A stretch of 64,000 nt of DNA. It comes from Bog-950 sp046329515. Its GTDB lineage: Bacteria > Bacteroidota > Bacteroidia > Chitinophagales > LD1. Made by a program: the position numbers and the translations under genes. Of this stretch, positions 9,265 through 16,872 are shown piece by piece (the stretch's first letter is position 1; each line of letters starts with the position of its first letter). Where the stretch lies: the NCBI GenBank assembly GCA_046329515.1, contig JAXLUM010000001.1:1612001-1676000 (forward strand), in the 5' to 3' direction. Under the pieces are notes generated by a model that worked only from the letters and a program-made list of their open reading frames with translations, ran no database searches and had not been told where the DNA came from.

Positions 9265-9619
9265 ATACCTGTGGGCTATACGGCTGTTTAAAACACGCAG
9301 CCAGGCGCAAACCGCTATTGATGCGGGTAAGGTAAGGCTGGATGGCGCGGATGTGAAGCCCAGCAAGCAGGTTAGCATTGGCGACCGTTACGAGATTAAA
9401 ACTGAAGCCCGTAAATGGCTTATTGAAGTAAGCGGCTTGCTTGACCACCGCGTTCAATATGCAGAGGCCATAAAGTTTTACATAGACCATACCCCGCAGG
9501 ATGAGGTGGCGAAGAAGCAGAAGTCATCGTTTGTGGAGTTTACCGGCAAGCGCCAAAGCAAACAAGGGCGCCCTACCAAGAAAAACCGACGCGAAATGGG
9601 TGATACCTTTGGTTGGTAA
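9236..9619 (+). CDS. hslR: S4-domain RNA-binding protein, Hsp15 family
   Basis: This 127-residue protein starts with an S4 RNA-binding domain (LRLDKYLWAIRLFKTRSQA, then IDAGKVRLDG and VKPSKQVSIGD). A basic C-terminal tail (KRQSKQGRPTKKNRRE) follows, as in Hsp15, which recycles stalled 50S subunits carrying nascent chains. The start lies inside the previous gene (29-base overlap, different frame), so the two are probably translated together. The length is close to E. coli Hsp15 (133). The gene name is given by family resemblance, not by proven orthology. Confidence 0.85.
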   Translation: MSNEKLRLDKYLWAIRLFKTRSQAQTAIDAGKVRLDGADVKPSKQVSIGDRYEIKTEARKWLIEVSGLLDHRVQYAEAIKFYIDHTPQDEVAKKQKSSFVEFTGKRQSKQGRPTKKNRREMGDTFGW

Positions 9620-9680
9620 CCCTGCCGGGTAAATGGCTTGTGATAGCTATTTTTATATTTGCCGCGCAAAATTTTAAAGT

Positions 9681-10778
9681 ATGAGTTTACAGTGCGGTAT
9701 AGTTGGCTTGCCTAACGTAGGAAAATCAACCCTATTTAATGCTTTGTCATCGGCGAAGGCGCAGGCGGCAAATTTCCCATTTTGTACTATTGACCCTAAC
9801 GTGGGTATTGTAACCGTTCCGGATATTCGCCTGAATAAACTGGAAGAGCTGGTAAAGCCACAGCGCGTGGTGCCTACTACCATTGAGTTTGTGGATATAG
9901 CCGGTTTGGTTAAAGGCGCCAGTAAAGGCGAAGGTTTAGGTAATCAATTCTTAGGCAACATTCGTGCTGTTGACGCTATTATACATGTGGTTCGTTGTTT
10001 TGAAAACGAGAATATTATACACGTGGATGGTTCAGTAAACCCGGTGCGCGATAAGGAGATTATTGATACCGAATTACAGTTAAAGGACCTTGAGAGCGTA
10101 GACAAGAAAATTGACAAACTGAAAAAGCTTGCTAAAACCAATGATAAAGAAGTATTGCGCGGTATTGAAGTGCTGGACGTTTACAAAAAACATTTGGAAA
10201 GCGGCCAAAGTGCAAGAACAGCTAATGTATCAACCGAAGACAAGCGCTTTATTGAAGATATACAATTGCTTACTGCCAAGCCGGTAATTTACTGCTGCAA
10301 TGTGGATGAAGGCAGCGTTAACACAGGTAATAAGTTTGTAGAAGAAATACGCAAAGCAGTAGTTAATGAAAACGCTGAAGTGGTTATTATAAGCGCCGCT
10401 ATTGAAGCGGATATTGCTGTAATGGAAACTGCTGAAGAGCGCGATATGTTTTTACAGGAGTTGGGCTTAAAGGAATCGGGCCTTAACCGATTGATACGCG
10501 CAGCGTACCACCTGCTTAACTTACAAACTTACTTTACAGCAGGAGAGAAGGAAGTGCGTGCATGGACCATACATAAAGGCGATAAAGCCCCACAAGCTGC
10601 AGGTGTTATACATAGTGATTTTGAGCGCGGTTTTATACGCGCTGAAGTAATGGCTTACGATGATTTTACCAATTACAAATCGGAGGCGGCCTGCCGTGCT
10701 GCCGGTAAGTTGCGTTCAGAAGGTAAAGAATACATAGTGCACGATGGTGACATAATGCACTTTCTGTTTAACGTATAG
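9681..10778 (+). CDS. ychF: Redox-regulated ATPase YchF (Obg family)
   Basis: This 365-residue member of the Obg/YchF subfamily binds ATP rather than GTP. The P loop GLPNVGKS is at residues 9-16, DIAGLVKGASKGEGLGNQFL is the switch II region, and a coiled-coil insertion and a C-terminal TGS domain (AWTIHKGDKAPQAAGVIHSD) follow. NxxE replaces NKxD at the nucleotide-specificity site: the sequence has CCNVDEGS, as expected for YchF. The family binds ribosomes and affects stress translation. A TATATTTG -7 box at 9654-9661 precedes it, but no good -33 box is visible. Confidence 0.96.
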   Translation: MSLQCGIVGLPNVGKSTLFNALSSAKAQAANFPFCTIDPNVGIVTVPDIRLNKLEELVKPQRVVPTTIEFVDIAGLVKGASKGEGLGNQFLGNIRAVDAIIHVVRCFENENIIHVDGSVNPVRDKEIIDTELQLKDLESVDKKIDKLKKLAKTNDKEVLRGIEVLDVYKKHLESGQSARTANVSTEDKRFIEDIQLLTAKPVIYCCNVDEGSVNTGNKFVEEIRKAVVNENAEVVIISAAIEADIAVMETAEERDMFLQELGLKESGLNRLIRAAYHLLNLQTYFTAGEKEVRAWTIHKGDKAPQAAGVIHSDFERGFIRAEVMAYDDFTNYKSEAACRAAGKLRSEGKEYIVHDGDIMHFLFNV

Positions 10779-10879
10779 GGCTTTCTGTAATTCAACAGAA
10801 AGTGAATAAAATAAGGCTGTAAGCGGGTGCGCTTATGGCCTTCGTTTTTTATATTCACCCACAAATCAAAACCTTGCAA

Positions 10880-12970
10880 ATGAAAAATAGATTTTTACCC
10901 TTACTGATTGCTGTGTTTACGTTTACGGCAGGCAGTTTATTCGGCCAATATTGTGGCAACAGCGCTTCAGGTATTTGTACGCCGGGCGGCCCGTATTCGC
11001 AATTAGGCTTTTATCCTTCTTACGACCAGTTTCCGTGCGCTACAATAGCATCTGCTTTTAGCCAAAAGGTGGATATGCAAATACCTGCTACCACCGTTTA
11101 CAATGGCTTAACCGTGCCTTTAAACAGTATAAAAATTGATAGTATTGAAAACCTGCCGTGCGGCCTTTGCTGGTCCACCAATTCATCTACCAATACATTT
11201 ACCGGCGGCAGTACCGGTTGCATTGTTATTAGCGGAACCACTTATGATGCAGTAGGACAATACAAATTACGCATAAGAGTTACCGTAAACAGCATTGTTA
11301 CCCTGACCAACCAGGATGCAAGCCAGTTCGGTATTAAATATTTTGTGCGCGTGCAGGCTCCGGGCGGTACCTGTGCAGCGGTTGATACCAATGCGGCAGG
11401 TTTGCAAACTACAGCAAGCGGCAGTATAACCACACCAACTATTAACGGTGTAAGCACTATTTGCGGCGGCGGTTCAAGCGCATTAAGCGTTGGCGGCACC
11501 TACCAAACCTATGTATGGAGCACAGGAGCGCTTACCAGCTCTATTAACGTTAGCAATGCCGGTACTTACACTGTAACTGTTTACGACCACTGCTCTTCAG
11601 CAACGGCCTCTAAAACTGTAGCTACAGGCAGTGCAGATGCGACTATTACACCTAGTGGTCCGCTTACGTTTTGCACCGGTAGCAGTGTTACCTTATCTGC
11701 ACCGGCAGGGCAAGGTTCATATTCCTGGAGCAATGCTTCATCAGCCCAATCCATTACGGTAAACACTTCAGGTACTTATTCGGTAACTACTACCAACAAT
11801 GGTTGCTCAGCAACTTCAAGCGCTACTGTAACTGTTACCGGCAGTTCACTTAGCCCGGTAATAACTCCTGCATCTATTAACATTTGCCCCGGTGGCGATG
11901 CCACTTTAGATGTTGGTGCCGGTTATACCACTTATGCCTGGAGCAATGCCGGTAATACCCAAAGCATTACTGTTAACAGCGGCGGCACTTATACTGTAAC
12001 TGTGACCCAGGGCGGCTGTAACGGAACTGCCTCTGCTACGGTTAACGTAGGTAACTTCCCTGTGGCTGTAAACATTAGCCCTGCAGGCCCGGTTACCGCT
12101 TGCGATGGCGACCAAGTGACATTAGATGCCGGTAACGGCTACGATGGTTATAACTGGAGCGGCGGCGGTGTAAACCAAACCGTAAACGTTACTACCAGCG
12201 GAAGCTACGTTGTTACTGTGCAGGATAACGGCTGTGTTGGTAAGGATACTGTAGTAGTTACCTTCAACCCAATTCCATCGGCTACTATTTCGCCGGTAAG
12301 CCCTGTTAGCCTTTGTAGCGGCCAAACGGTTACCCTTGATGCAGGCGCAGGCTTTGCCAGCTATTCATGGACCAACGGTTCAACCACACAGGCTATTACT
12401 GTTTCTAATGCCGGAACCTACGATGTAACTGTAACACAAAACGGCTGTACGGGCGGTTCAAGCGGCGCTATAACTGTGAACGTAACAGCTACCCCTAATG
12501 CCAACATAACTGTGGGCAGCGGTAATGTGTTAACTGTTGCAGGCGGCGCAAGCAGCTACCAGTGGTACCATAACCAAACCCTTATTAATACAGCAACCGA
12601 TTCAAGCTATACTGTGCCAAGCGGTCAATCAGGTTTATATAGTGTAATTGCCAGCAACGGCGCTTGTGCTGATACCGGAACGGTTACTATTTCAGGCATT
12701 GAAAACCTGTTTGATGTTTCGAACTTTAGTTTACTGCCTAACCCTGCCAACGACAATGTAAGCGTAAACTATACCATAGTAAGCGCAACCAAGCTGCAGG
12801 TAGTATTGCTTGATTTAACAGGCAAAATTGTTAGCGAGTTAGTAAATGATAACCAGGCTGCGGGCAAGCATAGCTTTAACTTTAATGTAGCTGCTTTACC
12901 GGCCGGTGTATACCTTGTTAATTTCAGAACAGAAGCGGGAAGCTTTAATACGAAGTTTATAAAGCAATAA
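10880..12970 (+). CDS. Secreted protein with tandem Ig/PKD-like repeats and T9SS type A sorting domain
   Basis: Translation most likely starts at the ATG at 10880, which begins a signal peptide (MKNRFLPLLIAVFTFTAG, cleaved near LFGQ). An upstream in-frame codon at 10835 would add 15 residues that spoil it. The mature protein of about 675 residues has an N-terminal domain of about 160 residues. At least four repeats of about 75-80 residues follow, each with C-G-G/S-x-x-V-T-L-D/S-A-G, Y-x-W-S/T-N-G and G-T-Y-x-V-T-V-x-x-x-G-C. The C-terminal domain of about 80 residues (LLPNPANDNVSVNY to YLVNFRTEAG and KFIKQ) is a T9SS type A sorting signal. It should be exported through the outer membrane and kept on the cell surface, probably as an adhesin. 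Each repeat carries two Cys that could form a disulfide. Confidence 0.88.
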   Translation: MKNRFLPLLIAVFTFTAGSLFGQYCGNSASGICTPGGPYSQLGFYPSYDQFPCATIASAFSQKVDMQIPATTVYNGLTVPLNSIKIDSIENLPCGLCWSTNSSTNTFTGGSTGCIVISGTTYDAVGQYKLRIRVTVNSIVTLTNQDASQFGIKYFVRVQAPGGTCAAVDTNAAGLQTTASGSITTPTINGVSTICGGGSSALSVGGTYQTYVWSTGALTSSINVSNAGTYTVTVYDHCSSATASKTVATGSADATITPSGPLTFCTGSSVTLSAPAGQGSYSWSNASSAQSITVNTSGTYSVTTTNNGCSATSSATVTVTGSSLSPVITPASINICPGGDATLDVGAGYTTYAWSNAGNTQSITVNSGGTYTVTVTQGGCNGTASATVNVGNFPVAVNISPAGPVTACDGDQVTLDAGNGYDGYNWSGGGVNQTVNVTTSGSYVVTVQDNGCVGKDTVVVTFNPIPSATISPVSPVSLCSGQTVTLDAGAGFASYSWTNGSTTQAITVSNAGTYDVTVTQNGCTGGSSGAITVNVTATPNANITVGSGNVLTVAGGASSYQWYHNQTLINTATDSSYTVPSGQSGLYSVIASNGACADTGTVTISGIENLFDVSNFSLLPNPANDNVSVNYTIVSATKLQVVLLDLTGKIVSELVNDNQAAGKHSFNFNVAALPAGVYLVNFRTEAGSFNTKFIKQ

Positions 12971-12997
12971 TTCGGTTGGAACCGGGATTATTCTTGG

Positions 12998-13024
12998 AGC
13001 GGAAGCCTTGGCTTCCGCTTTTTT
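12998..13024 (+). terminator. Intrinsic terminator of the T9SS repeat protein gene
   Basis: A 9-bp stem (AGCGGAAGC / GCTTCCGCT) with a CTTG loop is followed by TTTTTT. It starts 28 bases past the stop codon. Confidence 0.9.
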
Positions 13025-13253
13025 ATTTATACAAGGAAGTTTGCATGTGTTATATACAGGAATTGTAGCATTTGTTAAGCAATTAACAATTGCCTATAAT
13101 AATTTACACTGCAACTAACATGGGTTTGAAAAATATGTAGGTGGCTTAATTCGTTGATGTAATTTAGATGCCGGTTAAAAAAGGCTTAATAATTTGAAAA
13201 TGATTAGCGCTATTAACCGTATAAATTAATTTAGCGACTAACCCTTAGTAACT

Positions 13254-14843
13254 ATGCAAAAACTGATGAAAAATATAGCAGTTCTGATTATAGGATTGCT
13301 GTTATGGAAGCCGGGGAGTGCCCACTACTATTATAACGACAGCACAGCTACGTGCGAAATAGACCCTGTTATAGTGCAGTTGGATAGTATGTCGTATTCG
13401 TTGTTTACGCGGGATAAGTTTTTTGTAAGCGGCGATGAACTGTTGGCCAGTATTAACATGCCTTATGACCTGATACCAAAATACAGCGAGGCTGAAATTA
13501 AGGAGAGGATGAAGCTTATACCTGCCGAGGTACCAATGGCTTACAACGGTTATGTAAAGCAGTTTTTAGAGATGTTTGCTTACCGTAAGCGCGGTTTAAT
13601 GACCCGCTGTTTGGCTAACTCGCAAATCTACTTCCCCATATTTGAAGAGATACTGGATAAGAAGGGTATACCGCTGGAGTTTAAGTATCTGCCTATTGTA
13701 GAATCAGCTTTTAACCCGGTTGCGGTTTCAAAATGCGGCGCTACGGGCTTATGGCAGTTAATGTATGGTACCGGCAGCATGTTGGGCCTGCAAATTAACT
13801 CCTATGTTGATGAAAGACGAGACCCTATAAAGAGTACCGAAGCAGCGGCTGACTACCTGAAGAAGCTGTATGATATTTACGGCGACTGGCACCTGGTATT
13901 GGCAGCTTATAACAGCGGCCCCGGTAACGTAAACAAGGCTATTGCCCGTGCGGGTGGCAGCAAGAACTTTTGGGCTATAATGAATTACCTGCCTGCTGAA
14001 ACACGCAGTTATGTGCCCTGCTATATAGCGGCCGTATATGTAATGGAGCATGCCAAAGACTTTAAACTGATGAGCGCTGAACCAAAACGTGAGCTGTATG
14101 CAGTTGATACTGTGATGATTACCAGCAAGGTGAGCTTGCACCATATATCGGCTACGCTGGGTATTGGCGAGGATGAATTGCAGTTTTTGAACCCTTCTAT
14201 TAAGAAAGGGGTTGTGCCTTATACTCAAAACGGCTTTCCGTTGAATTTGCCCGTTAACTACTTTGCTTTGTTTGAAGCTAAGAAAGAGGTAGTAATGTAT
14301 GATACCACCCAGGAAATGCAAAATACGGAGGTGATTATTGCTTCGGCACCTAAATGGGTTTACCACAAGGTGCAGAAAAACCAAAGCTTAAGCGCTATTG
14401 CAGCTAAATACGGGGTGTCATCATCTTCCATAAAGAAATGGAATGGCTTAAAGAACTCGTATGTATATACCGGTCAAAAATTGAAGATATATACCACACC
14501 TGCGGCGACTGCATCTAATGCGGGCACTACAGCTAAATATGATCAAGTGTTTTCATCGAACAAAGTGCTGAACAGCGCTACTGCTGATAGTATTGCTAAG
14601 GCCAATGCACAGCAGCCTGAGGTTGCTAAAGTAAATGTGCAGGCGGTGGATAGTGTTTCAACTGCTGCTGTAACTAAAAGCAAAAGCGCCAAGTGTATTT
14701 ACCATGTTGTGCAGCCCGGAGATACCTTATGGAACATTACTCAGAAATATCAAGGCTTAACTATTGAAAAAATTAAAGCTGATAATAAAGAGATACAGAA
14801 CCGCCCTATTAAGGTTGGCGATGTATTGAAGATTATGATTTAA
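13254..14843 (+). CDS. mltD: MltD-like membrane-bound lytic murein transglycosylase with two LysM domains
   Basis: This 529-residue exported enzyme cleaves the glycan strand of peptidoglycan to give 1,6-anhydro ends. It has an N-terminal signal sequence (1-23). The SLT/GH23 catalytic domain spans about 130-300: LPIVESAFNP with catalytic Glu150, then GATGLWQLM and LVLAAYNSGPGNVNKAI. Two LysM domains bind glycan, one at about 364-420 (KVQKNQSLSAIAAKYGV) and one at the very C terminus (VVQPGDTLWNITQKY). Bacteroidota homologues are longer than E. coli MltD and also end in LysM. The gene is monocistronic and followed by a strong terminator. Confidence 0.93.
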   Translation: MQKLMKNIAVLIIGLLLWKPGSAHYYYNDSTATCEIDPVIVQLDSMSYSLFTRDKFFVSGDELLASINMPYDLIPKYSEAEIKERMKLIPAEVPMAYNGYVKQFLEMFAYRKRGLMTRCLANSQIYFPIFEEILDKKGIPLEFKYLPIVESAFNPVAVSKCGATGLWQLMYGTGSMLGLQINSYVDERRDPIKSTEAAADYLKKLYDIYGDWHLVLAAYNSGPGNVNKAIARAGGSKNFWAIMNYLPAETRSYVPCYIAAVYVMEHAKDFKLMSAEPKRELYAVDTVMITSKVSLHHISATLGIGEDELQFLNPSIKKGVVPYTQNGFPLNLPVNYFALFEAKKEVVMYDTTQEMQNTEVIIASAPKWVYHKVQKNQSLSAIAAKYGVSSSSIKKWNGLKNSYVYTGQKLKIYTTPAATASNAGTTAKYDQVFSSNKVLNSATADSIAKANAQQPEVAKVNVQAVDSVSTAAVTKSKSAKCIYHVVQPGDTLWNITQKYQGLTIEKIKADNKEIQNRPIKVGDVLKIMI

Positions 14844-14863
14844 AATAAACCGCTTAAAGCGTA

Positions 14864-14895
14864 AAAGCCTGCTGTGCTACAGCGGGCTTTTTTAT
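14864..14895 (+). terminator. Intrinsic terminator of the mltD-like gene
   Basis: A 12-bp stem with one G-U pair (14864-14875 with 14879-14890) has a 3-base loop and runs into a T run. Confidence 0.88.
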
Positions 14896-14921
14896 TTAGT
14901 AGATGGGAATGGCATAAATAA

Positions 14922-14945
14922 AAATGCCTCCGTAAGGAGGCATTT
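14922..14945 (-). terminator. Intrinsic terminator of the 130-residue exported protein gene
   Basis: A perfect 10-bp stem (AAATGCCTCC / GGAGGCATTT) has loop GTAA, and on the minus strand a T run follows it. It lies 20 bases beyond the stop codon of the minus-strand gene to its right. Confidence 0.85.
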
Positions 14946-14965
14946 GAACTATAAGTTGTAACGTA

Positions 14966-15358
14966 TTAGCGCTGTTTGATACTTAGGTTGCTTGAGGTAA
15001 GGTAGGTGCCTTTGCCGGTATAAACCTTTATTTTATAGGTGCCGGGGTCGAAGAATACTACTTCCTTCCAGGCGTAGTTCCAGGCAGATTCTACTTTTTG
15101 TGGCATACGGGTTACTTCTTCCTCTTTGCCGGCATCGTTTACGTAAAATATGCGGAACTCCATTTGTTCCGTATTGAACTTGTCATCGGCCTTAATGAGG
15201 AATTTTAATACCCCACCGCTTTGGTCAACCATAAAGGAATTAGAGGCCATTTGGGCCTTGCCTTCCTGGTTTACATCTTCGCAAAAGGTAAGCGAATACT
15301 GGGCCTTACCTAAATACACTGCCGAAAAGAATACGGCGCTCAAAAAAAGCTTTCTCAT
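14966..15358 (-). CDS. Small exported protein of unknown function
   Basis: I do not recognise this 130-residue protein. It has a signal peptide (MRKLFLSAVFFSAVYLGKAQ, cleavage after KAQ) and a mature part of about 110 residues predicted as a beta sandwich: SGGVLKFLIKADDKFNT, MEFRIFYVND, FFDPGTYKIKVYTG. The pattern resembles small periplasmic beta-sandwich proteins of Bacteroidota. It has its own terminator and lies convergent with the mltD-like gene. Confidence 0.72.
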   Translation of the reverse strand: MRKLFLSAVFFSAVYLGKAQYSLTFCEDVNQEGKAQMASNSFMVDQSGGVLKFLIKADDKFNTEQMEFRIFYVNDAGKEEEVTRMPQKVESAWNYAWKEVVFFDPGTYKIKVYTGKGTYLTSSNLSIKQR

Positions 15359-15522
15359 GCTGAGATAGTTTTACGGTTCCAAAAATAGGTGAGCCATGAG
15401 GCTCCTGCTTTTGTTCTTGTACACAAAATGTGTAGATAAGTGGTTGTTGCTCCTATTTATACTACACATTAAGGGCTATACGTACACTACGGATTACAGC
15501 GATAAAAGTTGCGTACAAAAGC

Positions 15523-15547
15523 GCAGCCGCCCTTTTGGAGCGGCTGC
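15523..15547 (-). terminator. Intrinsic terminator of msrB
   Basis: A perfect 8-bp GC-rich stem (GCAGCCGC / GCGGCTGC) with a 9-base loop is followed on the minus strand by GCTTTT. It lies 32 bases downstream of the msrB stop. The remaining 15359-15522 shows no gene I can support. Confidence 0.75.
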
Positions 15548-15578
15548 TTCTTCACACACTAACCCACGTACTAATAAT

Positions 15579-16088
15579 TTATTGGCCTTCCTTTTTAAAG
15601 TCCAGCGATATAGAGTTTACACAGTAGCGCATGCCCGTTTCGGTAGGGCCATCATCAAAGATATGCCCAAGGTGAGAACCGCACTTAGCGCACATTATTT
15701 CGGTGCGTATCATACCATGCGAGCTATCTACCTGCGTTTTGATTTTACCGCCGGCTATCTCGCGGTCGAAACTTGGCCAGCCGCAATGTGAATCGAATTT
15801 CATGTCGGACGTAAACAACTCGTTACCGCAGGCCGCGCATACATACACTCCCTTTTCTTTGTTTAGGTAATACTTACCTGTAAAAGGACTTTCAGTGCCC
15901 TTTTGGCGCAGTACGTAATATTGTTCGGGCGTTAAGCTTTCCTGCCACTCTTTTTCGGTTTTTACAAGCTTGTTGCTGTCGTTCTCCATAGTTTGCTTTT
16001 GGTTTTTAGTTGTTGCTGTGCTGTTTGACTGGCCGCAGGAGGTAAGCATGCTGCCCAAGGCCACTAGAACAAGAATAGGTAATTTCAT
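15579..16088 (-). CDS. msrB: Lipoprotein peptide-methionine (R)-S-oxide reductase
   Basis: This 169-residue enzyme reduces methionine-R-sulfoxide in oxidised proteins. It carries a lipoprotein signal peptide with lipobox LTSC (Cys at about 18), so this copy works in the periplasm or on the outer membrane rather than in the cytosol. The MsrB domain runs from LTPEQYYVLRQKGTE onward, with zinc-binding CxxC pairs in VCAACGNEL and MCAKCGSHLG, and GHIFDDGP. The catalytic Cys is Cys156 in RYCVNSISL. HCGWPSF carries the possible recycling Cys. All key residues are present. Confidence 0.95.
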   Translation of the reverse strand: MKLPILVLVALGSMLTSCGQSNSTATTKNQKQTMENDSNKLVKTEKEWQESLTPEQYYVLRQKGTESPFTGKYYLNKEKGVYVCAACGNELFTSDMKFDSHCGWPSFDREIAGGKIKTQVDSSHGMIRTEIMCAKCGSHLGHIFDDGPTETGMRYCVNSISLDFKKEGQ

Positions 16089-16194
16089 ACATTGGTGGTT
16101 TATAGATGTTTTGACGCCTGTTTGTGCAAAATCTTACAGCTATAATTACATTAACACTTAATTAACGAAGTTGTTTTAACTACAAATAAATACG

Positions 16195-16782
16195 GTGAAA
16201 GGTTTAGAGCGGATTTCGCAATTTCTTTGGAGCCTTGGCAACAAGCGCTGGTTTTTTATTGCTTTTATACTTTACTCGGTTTTCGGGTTTATTATAATGC
16301 CCCTTGGCATGAAGCGCGTAAGCGAGGTTGCAGGTAAGCCTGTTGAGATATTGGATTTGCAATATAAGGGCTATACCCCGGAGCGGGCCAGGCAGCTGAT
16401 AGATTCCTACGGTGAAGAGGGCAGAAAGCTGGTAATTCAGTTCAGTACCATTGCTGATAGCGCATACCCTTTTGTTTACACCTTCTTTTTTATAGTGACC
16501 ATTGCATGGATTTATAAGGAGGGCAACCGGCATGGGGTGGTTTACAACCACCTTCATTTATTCCCTTTTGTGTTAATGGCGGTTGATTTTTGCGAGAACT
16601 TCTTTATTGTAAGAATGATAAGACAGTACCCCCACATTCAGGAGCAAACGGTATTGATTGGTTCCTTTTTTACCACTGTAAAATGGGCCCTTGTTGCTAT
16701 ACAACTATTGATGATACTGGGCGGATTACTGTTGTTGATTATGGATAAAATACGCAATAAAGGTGTTAGCGCTAATGAATAG
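16195..16782 (+). CDS. Multi-pass membrane protein of unknown function
   Basis: I do not recognise this 195-residue protein. It starts with GTG. Four or five hydrophobic helices are visible, at about 19-36, 85-103, 118-135 and 155-185. An extramembrane stretch between the first two contains EILDLQYKGYTPERARQLIDSYGEEGR. The loop with MPLGMKR and the segment VDFCENFFIVRMI look like conserved family features. It lies alone between divergent msrB and the RemB-like gene. Confidence 0.72.
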   Translation: MKGLERISQFLWSLGNKRWFFIAFILYSVFGFIIMPLGMKRVSEVAGKPVEILDLQYKGYTPERARQLIDSYGEEGRKLVIQFSTIADSAYPFVYTFFFIVTIAWIYKEGNRHGVVYNHLHLFPFVLMAVDFCENFFIVRMIRQYPHIQEQTVLIGSFFTTVKWALVAIQLLMILGGLLLLIMDKIRNKGVSANE

Positions 16783-16818
16783 TGATTACTGCACAATTAC
16801 CGAAGCGGTGATAACTGA

Positions 16819-16850
16819 TTTGTATAGGAGGCAAAATTCGTTTAGGTTTG
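16819..16850 (+). promoter_or_regulatory. Bacteroidota-type promoter of the RemB-like gene
   Basis: TTTG at 16819-16822 (-33 element), a 20-base spacer and TAGGTTTG at 16843-16850 (-7 element, exact TAnnTTTG) lie 22 bases before the likely start codon. Confidence 0.7.
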
Positions 16851-16872
16851 GCGCAATCGCTTTGCGGTGCAG

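Noticed and set aside
13758..14384. Long antisense open frame (208 codons) within the lytic transglycosylase gene
   Set aside because: The opposite strand carries a complete, domain-rich MltD-like protein, and the antisense product has no recognisable features.
15396..15791. Plus-strand open frame of 131 codons over the msrB 3' end
   Set aside because: It overlaps the msrB gene and its terminator hairpin and shows no protein features.
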